NCBI GenBank assembly: GCA_024803745.1
Contig: JANJXV010000025.1
Span: 20,514,610-20,578,609, forward strand
Source of the DNA: Megascapheus bottae
Lineage: Eukaryota > Chordata > Mammalia > Rodentia > Geomyidae
Direction of reading: 5' to 3'
DNA: 64,000 nt
How positions within the stretch are numbered: the stretch's first letter is position 1; the number at the start of each line of letters is the position of its first letter. This document shows, one piece after another, positions 56,581 to 64,000 of the stretch. A program made the translations under genes and the position numbers. The notes under the pieces were generated by a model that was not told the origin of the DNA, did no database searches, and saw only the letters and a program-made list of their open reading frames with translations.

Positions 56581-57609
56581 GCACGCACTGGATCCAGAGC
56601 CCTCTGCTTGCTAGGCAAATGCTTTTCTGCTTCAGCCTCATCCCAGCCCTTTTTCTTTTTGTTCAATTGCTAGTTAACATCGCATGCTTTTGTCCGGGCT
56701 AGGCTTGAGATGTGACTCTCCTAACTTTCCCTCCTAGTGGCTGGAATTATAGACATATAATCAGTCCAATAGTTACCTAGTAGTAGAGGAAATTTGGGAT
56801 TTGTAGCTTTTGTGTTACTCCTGCCCTTTGGCAGTTGTGCATGTATATATGATATGTAAATGATAGTTAATGTTATGTAGACATCCATAATGTGTAAGTA
56901 TCTATTATGAATTATTACCTACATTTATTGCAATGATTATTAGTGCATATACGGAAACACGCTAATAACACACAGATATAAGATGCACAAGTTACATCTA
57001 AGTAATATGTGGATATGTACACATAGACACGCACATACTTCATAACAATATTAAAAAGCCATGAGGACCTCTTCATGTCATCACACCTGTGACACGATCC
57101 CTGCCTGAGTGGTAAGGTAGGGTGGGGTAGGGAGCTGAGTTTGGAAAGTCCTGCTCCCCTTGGTGAGGACCACCCCCTCCCCTCCCCTTCTCTCTCTGGA
57201 TCCATGCTGGGGTGGGGGGCTTGTTCACAGAGCAGGTGTCTCTGTTTGCATACTATGAGTGAGGGAAGGAAATCCACAGAGACCTGCCCAGCTCAGCGCT
57301 GCGCTCCTCCCTTGCCCTGCTTCTTCAGGCAACTACTATGGAGAAACATCAGGGTATGGGGCCCTCAGAGAGCAGACTCAGACAGGCCAGGGAAGGCCCC
57401 ACACACACCTGCCCTTCTCCCCTGGGGTTGGAGACTATATCTCCCCAGTGGCTCAGGGCCACTTGTGTGCCATGCTATGGGCTGGGCACTGCAGGGAGTT
57501 GGGGGGGGGGTCTCCTGGCATCCCTGAGCTCTCCTCACTAAACACTAGCAGCATTCCTGGAGTCCTGACCAACCCCAAATTCTCCAGACACTGCAAAGTT
57601 CTCTTGAAG

Positions 57610-57637
57610 GCAAAAAAAAAAAAAAAAAAAAAAAAAT
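57610..57637 (+). repeat. Isolated A run
   Basis: About 28 adenines with no recognisable SINE before them. It could be the tail of an unrecognised or old retroposed sequence. Confidence 0.6.
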
Positions 57638-58519
57638 CACCCCAGCAAGGAACTGCTGGTCTAACCAAGACTGAAGACCAGCAGCCCCTCATGGTGCCAG
57701 CCACACCCCTCCTGGCTGCTGTGGGCTGCAGTCTGGAGTGATGAGATTCCCCTGAGGACTTGACCTTGAACTTAGAGCCCAAGGGTGGTTCAGGAAGACA
57801 GTGGGGATAGGCTTGTCTGAGGCCTGGCTGGCTCTGCTGTTTGCTTGCTTGGACTCAAGTAGCAGGAGTGGCTGTGTGACCACAGAGTCCATTCTCTGTT
57901 CTCCCTGGAAACACAGCTAGACTACATTTCCAAGCATTCCTTGTGATCATTCCCTGTTGCTTCCAGGCCTGGCCCCTGAGATTTTCCAGAGACCACCTCA
58001 GCACTGTGATCTCCATCCTTCTCCAGCTTTTTCTGTCTCTCTTTCTCCCTCCCATCCACCATGTAGAGGCAAAACTCCGCAGAGACTGAGAAGATGGCAG
58101 AGCCACAGGACAGAAGATGCCTGGATTACCCATGGAAAGGCCATACATGAAACAATCCACGAAAGAATATTGGACAGAAAGAAGCTTCTCTTGGGTGAAA
58201 CTACAAAACCTCAATGGCTAAGCTTATCCAGCGGCTAGCCTTTCCTTAACAAATATGACTCTGAGCTTTGCAGAGAGCCATTTGAATTCCTCAGATTTGT
58301 TTTCTCGTCTTCTTCACAACTGCATAAAAACAGAACAGACTAACCAAGCATCCCAAATCCAAATTGCTCTAAAATCGGAAACAAAACATTTTGAGCATGG
58401 AGATGATGCCACAGGGGAAAATTGGTTTTATACAAAAAAATATTTTTAAAGAAAAGATTTACAATATTGTATGGATTTACCCTCAAGCTCTGTGTGTATA
58501 AAGTCTATATAAAACATAA

Positions 58520-58749
58520 AGGACTCTGGGTGTTGGTGGCGCATATCTAGCACCCCAGCTAGTTAGGAGGTTGAGATCTGAGGATCATGGTTCAAAGCCA
58601 GCCTGGGCAGGAAAGTCCGTGAGACTCTTATCTCCAGTTCACCACCAAGAGACCAGAAGTGGAGCTGTGGCTCAAAATGGTAAAGTGTTAGCCTTGAGCA
58701 AAAGAGTTCAGGGACATCACCCAGGTCCTGAGTTCAAGCCCCCTAACTG

Positions 58750-58786
<37 letters not shown>
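58520..58786 (+). mobile_element. Composite SINE with (CA)n tail
   Basis: Both halves are present, ending in a CA run at 58751-58785. Confidence 0.88.
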
Positions 58787-60094
58787 TGTATGGTTAGATC
58801 TTTTTAAAGAACTCATTATGCACACACAAACACTCTGGACTGTCTGAAACGGGAGGCTAATCTGATCCCACAAATTTTGGATAAGAGGTCCTTGGACTGC
58901 ACCTGCTAGCATGGCAAAGTTAGGGAGAGACATCATTCACCAAGCGTGTGGCCCCTGAAGGACACAGGTGAGGGAGGTTGGCTACTACTATTCGAGGGAC
59001 AATGAGCTAGCCATGCTCAATAATGGGAACAGTTATTACTTGCTCCCTGCTTCCTGGATGCACTGGGCTTCAGGCTCGCTCCTTGTAATGAGGCTGGGGG
59101 CTCTCACCCTACTAGACTGCAATCCCACTTCTTATTAAGGATCAAAGAGAAATCCACCACAAATCCCCCCCGCCAGCAGCTTCGCCTCTGGATTTCTGGC
59201 TCCAATCTATGCAGCAGAAGAAACATGCACAGCAGACACCTCAGGGCCCTTTGGCAGACAGTTCAGTGGATGGCTCCTGGGTGGGCCTCGTTTATGAAAC
59301 AGAGGAGACTGAGGGGGAGAGTGATTCCACTCCCTGGTCAGCGCAGGGCCAGACCCAGGGAAGCCGTGCGCATTCCCCCACCTGTGAATAAAGACCTTGC
59401 CCATAATTCCTTCAAAAAAAAAAAAAGTATTTCCATGAGGAGCCAATGACATTCTGTGCTGTTCCCAGGCAGGGACCAGAGAAGCAGTTTTCATGTCAAC
59501 TTACAAACTGGAAAAGAGAGAAAATTCCACCCACAGAGCATCTGCTATGTGCTAAGTCCCTGCACGCACGTCATCTCTTCCAGCTCTTCATGGTGCCAGG
59601 AGCCACATCTGTTTCTCAATGCCAAACAGCCTTGGGTATCCACTAGGTGTCTGATGAATACGTATCATCTACACTTCCAACAACGTCTCCCCCAGCTCAT
59701 TGCTCTGACCTCCCTGCGTAACTTACTCCCTTTGTTAACCTGCATCTGGACACTCGCCTGCTGTCTCTCTGATCTGAACAAGCTCTTTCTGCCCCAGGGT
59801 CTTGGCAGCTGTCTTTTCCTCTTCCTAGACTATTACTCTCCTCTTTATGCATAGGGGGCTCTTTCTCAGCTTATCGTACCCAATTTAAGATCATCACCTT
59901 CCCTTGATGGATTTTATTCCTCCCTACCCACCCCTCCAGTATTGGAGCCTCGTATTTGTTTGGCTTGGCTGGTGCTTTACCATTTAAGCCATGTCTCACA
60001 GTTTGTATCTCAGCCTCCTGAGAAACTAAGCAAGAGCCACCTGTGCCCAGCAAGACTTTCATTTTATTATCCTTTCAATATAATAAAACTTTAG

Positions 60095-60412
60095 CACTAG
60101 CCAGGTGCTGGTGGCTCATACCTGGAATCCTAGCTTCATAGGGGGCTGAAATCTGAGGACTGTAGTTTGAAGCCAGCCTGTGCAGGAAAGTCTCTCTCAC
60201 AAAAAAAGGCAGGGGGAGACTGGGATTGGGGCCTGGTGGCAGAGTGCTTGCCTAGCATACACGAAGCCCTGGATTCAATTCCTTGGTACCACATACACAG
60301 AAAAAGCCAGACGTGGTGCTGTGGCTCAAGTGGTAGAGTGCTAGCTTTGAGCACAAATCGACTCAGGGACAGCGCGCAGGTCCAAAGTTCAAGCCCCGGG
60401 ACTGGAAAAACA
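60095..60412 (+). mobile_element. 7SL-like half followed by ID-like dimeric SINE
   Basis: A 7SL-like piece at 60095-60195 ends in an A run. An ID-like dimer at about 60222-60412 follows directly. Confidence 0.82.
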
Positions 60413-60783
60413 ACAATCACAAACGTTAACAACTTCAGCACTTTCCCAAGTGACACCTGGCCTTGTTCTACCACATTACCAATCTGAAGGTGATCATAGG
60501 ATCCTTGAGTTTGTAGCTAATTCGTTGGAGTGGGGAAGACCTGGGGACTTGAACTTGCAGCTGGTGTCTGGAAGAACGCCAATCTTAGGCAGTTGGCTAA
60601 CTGACTCTGCAGTTGGCTAGACCCCATTACATTGCCCTTCTCTGAGTTCCCATTTCTCCAGCTGAAACAAACAAACAACTATCAAGTAGAACATCCCTTC
60701 TACACTTATTCATCCAACGAAAATGCCCAGGAGATTGAAATAAACACGTCATCCTTGTCCCCTGCCCTTCCTGTCCTCACTGT

Positions 60784-60865
60784 TTAGACAAAGGTGATGG
60801 GCTCAGAGAGGCAAAGCAACTTGTGCTCAGTCACCCAGGAGCCAGGTCTGGCTAACCAGGGCCAA
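60784..60865 (+). mobile_element. MIR-type fragment
   Basis: GGCTCAGAGAGGCAAAGCAA then CTCAGTCACCCAGGAGCCAG fits the MIR core. Confidence 0.5.
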
Positions 60866-60965
60866 TGTCCTCCTGTGTCACTAATATTTTTCTGGGAAGA
60901 GAGGAAGCCTGGAGGTTGGTGTCTGAGTGAGAGGCTCAGTGCTCTGATGAAAGACATGGTATGCT

Positions 60966-61168
60966 TTTTTTTTTTTTTTTTTGTCAGTCCTGGGCTTGAG
61001 CTCAGGGCCTGAGCACTGTCCTTGGACTTTCTCAAGGCTAGAGCTCTACCACTTGAGCCTCAGCACCACTTCCGGCTTTTTTCTATGTATGTGGTACCGA
61101 GGAATCGAACCCAGGTCTTCGTGCATGCTAGGCAAGCACTTTAACCACTAGGCCAAACTCCCGGCCCC
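60966..61168 (-). mobile_element. ID-like dimeric SINE, full length
   Basis: Inverted copy ending AAACTCCCGGCCCC. AAGACATGG occurs on both sides. Confidence 0.92.
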
Positions 61169-61169
61169 A

Positions 61170-64000
61170 AGACATGGGTGTTCTGAGGTCAGCTCCCCAC
61201 TCCATTCACACATCCTGCTGTCTCTTCTCTTCTCTGTAGAGAGTGACAAGACATGCTTTGACTCCAGACCTCTTCCATCCATGGTCAAGGCTGTCCAGCT
61301 CTTCTTCTGCCATTACTATTCTGTTGCTGAGCCCATCCAGTAAGGATTTTACTTCACTTGTTATGCACTCTTGACTGTACATCTTTGGTGTTCATGATCA
61401 AACACTGGGCCCTCACTTTCTGGTTCTTCAGAAATCCAGTTTCTTTTTGGATTGTACCTGGATACCTGAAATCCATGTTCTATGAGGCTCAAATATCCTA
61501 CCTCAGTGTTGGAGCAATTGCTCTCTGTGGCTGTCATTTGAAGCCCATTGGGTTAACGCATGTGCTGTGTCCTCCTCCCCCACCATATCCCCGGCTCCCT
61601 GAGGGGGTGAATTCTGGACCTGGGTGACAATCTCTCCTATGACTCTGTTCTCCGAGTCTTCTTACTCTGTGTGCAGTCCCAGGCACTCAGGGGCAGCTAG
61701 AAGTTGAGGCCAGGGGTCTACAATAGGCTGAGGGGCCTACAGCATATCCTCTCTCCCCTCTTCTTTATGCTGTGGTATTAGGGGGGCATACTTCACAGTC
61801 TTCTGGGTGGTCATATTGAGGGGGAGGCTCATGTTCCTCAGTTGGCCATTTATTTCCCATGAGGGGCTAAGCCAGAGCCCGGGCCTCTGGTAGCTCTGGC
61901 TTGGCCCCATCTCTTATGCTGCCAAACCCAAGGACCACAGGAGCCCAAAGCCGCCTGGCTCTCCAGCTGGGTTGGCATGTGTCATGTGTCAATTCCAGCT
62001 TCCCCGGGCACTGTGCCAGCTGAAAGAGCTCTGTGGTGATGGTGATTAGGTGAGGGAGAGAGGCTGGCAGCAAAAAAAAAAAAAAAAAAAAAACCACAGG
62101 CAGCCAGGCTGAGCCGTCATGTCAGCCCTCCATCCCTCTCTCACCACCTTGATAGGAGTCAAACAAACAGCTAGGACTGTGCCAGTGGTCATTTGTGGCT
62201 GGATAGGGCTACATGCTGCTGTACCTTTTAATTCCCACAGTGCCTGCAAACGTTTACTCAAGAGGGTATGTAGATAGTTCAGAGAGCTGGAGTTTTTTTT
62301 TGCTTAAGTCCACACAGCTGATTAATGGTGATGGGGTGTGGGGGGGGTGGCAAGAGGGAAACCTAAGTTGATGTAGTTGCTGGCTTTGCTCCTGTAGGGA
62401 TGGGGTCCATCTATCGTCATCGTCGTCATCGGTATCAGCATCACTGCATCACCTTTCAATGACTGTGGTCATTGGAAGATGCAGAACTGGGATGAGAAGC
62501 TCACAGCAGAAGAGGAACTGTTCACCCAATGTCATTTACCTGGGAGTGGACAAGGCACCACTGGAGACGCACTGTAGCTCACGCCCCGCAATCCACGGTC
62601 TACGTGACTGCTGGGAGGCAGAACTGAGGCTGATATCCACTAAGCCAGACTGGACGGGGAGGAATGGACAATAGGCGAGTAGGTGATCCCCAGAGAGGAG
62701 CAGTGACAGGGGGACTACAGCAGGGATTTGGGGAGACCGCCAGCTAGGCCACAGAGCATCCCAGCCTCTCTCTTTCTGGCAATGCCCCTCATGCTGGGTT
62801 CCCTCCTTTCTGTCTCCTGGAAAAACCCACCATGTCCTCTGCCCACTTCCCAGGCCCTCGTACATTTCTGGCAGGTCCCTTGGTGCCCCCAGAGCTGGGG
62901 GACTTTCCAGGGGAGCAGGTGGCTCCTTGTCTACCCTGCAGTACCATCTCCCCCATCTCAGTCAATGAACAGAGTTGATGTTCCAACCACAGAAAGCCGA
63001 GCAATTATGGAAAACAGAGCAGGTGCCTTGGCGCTCGTGGCCTGGGAGAAGTCCTAAGCTACAATGGGTGAGCAGGTGATCACAGTGGGGAAGGAAAAGG
63101 CTGGCCAACCCAGGCCGTGCTGCAGAGCCTCTTTGGAGCTCTGAAAATCCAGCTTCCAGGCTGCCTTAGCTCTTCCATACTGAGGATTGAACTTAGGTCC
63201 TCCCAGTTGCTAAGCAGACGCTCTACCACTTGAACCATGGCCTCCAGCCTTCTTTTTCTTTTGGCTTTGGTTATTTTCAAGCTAAGCACTCTATACTCAG
63301 GCAGGCCTGGACTGCAGTCCTCCAGATTTGTACCTGCCTGTGCCATTGGCTGGGGATGACAGTTTCACACCACAGTGCCCAGCCATATTCTTTTCTTTCT
63401 TTCTTTTTTAATGTACCAGGTGAACTCTCAGCATGGCCTTGGTGTTGCTCTCATTTAATCTGCTTAAGCAAGTGGCTCTTGTTTATTATTCCCACTTCCT
63501 GGCACCCAGATCTTGCCCAGAGCCATCAAGGCAGATGAGGCTCAGTCAGGACCCAGGCTGGCTCCCAGCCCCATGCACTTACACCTCTGCTCTGGCCCTG
63601 TGCACCTTGCTGTGTGCCACTCAGGGTTACCCAACATGAGCCACAGAGGTCCTCACATTTAGGGGGAGATGTATGCAAGTGTCAGACCATTCCAAATGGG
63701 CTCTCGATGCCCTCCTGCTCTCAGACATAACCGGAAGTCCTTTGTGCCAGCAACACTGAGTGATAGACCATTCACACTGTGATCTGTATTGGTTCCATTC
63801 AGTCCCGCTGCCTGCCTGCACTCCTGCTCTTGTCCTGGAAACATGGAGCATGGCCCAGGGCTGCGTGTAACAGGATGGGAAGAGCAGCTGTCAGAAGCTG
63901 TCACTATGCCCAGAACGGGACAGGAGTCCTTTGACAGTACAGGCCTGGGCTGGGCTGGTGGCAGGCCTGGGACAAGGAGTTTAGATCCTGTTTACAGAGG
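61170..64000. other. Intronic interval with few repeats
   Basis: No full young SINE. Diverged inverted SINE pieces occur at about 63180-63390. An A run at 62071-62092 follows a sequence that I do not recognise. No C2-domain exon was seen on the minus strand. Confidence 0.5.

Larger units (their letters stand above)
48608..64000 (-). other. SYT17: SYT17 last intron (partial)
   Basis: I searched by eye for the preceding C2B exon (motifs such as GSDPFVK and FYNESF on the minus strand) and for C2A exons and saw none up to the edge. The stretch is therefore most simply one long intron. It contains SINEs, L1 3' ends, MIR pieces and purine repeats. Confidence 0.7.

Overview
The window is nuclear DNA of a rodent-like placental mammal. 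The evidence is one vertebrate-type CpG-island promoter, split genes with GT/AG junctions, MIR/L2 and L1 fossils, two solo retroviral LTRs and about 70 copies of two rodent-type SINEs. The commonest young SINE has a left half like the tRNA-Ala-derived ID element joined to a second tRNA-like half. From memory this resembles the IDL-Geo SINE described only from geomyoid rodents (kangaroo rats, pocket mice, pocket gophers). Geomyoidea is therefore the best guess for the source, but this is an inference that I could not check.

Layout. Positions 1-3131 are the start of intron 1 of SMG1, transcribed leftwards. SMG1 coding exon 1 is 3132-3217 on the minus strand, inside a CpG island (about 2500-3900) with a ZNF143/THAP11-like site and GC boxes. 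From about 3.9 to 47 kb there is a repeat-rich interval without a recognised gene. It holds one intact, protein-like minus-strand reading frame (29547-30167) that I do not recognise, a group of CTCF-like sites (22.0-23.9 kb), two solo LTRs, L1 fragments and many SINEs and microsatellites. At 48411-48607 (minus) is the last coding exon of SYT17 (synaptotagmin-17, B/K protein), with a probable 3' UTR reaching about 47.0 kb. The remaining 15.4 kb to the window end appears to be the last SYT17 intron.

Gene relations. SMG1 (nonsense-mediated decay kinase) and SYT17 (C2-domain trafficking protein) share a neighbourhood on human 16p12.3. Recalled from memory, human SYT17 is transcribed away from SMG1, with TMC7, COQ7 and ITPRIPL2 between them. 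Here the 3' end of SYT17 faces the SMG1 promoter with no other recognisable gene between. That fits an inversion of the TMC7-SYT17 block, which I believe mouse shares. The two genes have no obvious shared function.

Most open reading frames in the window are artefacts of SINEs and simple repeats. Coordinates of repeats are good to roughly 10 bases unless target-site duplications are stated.
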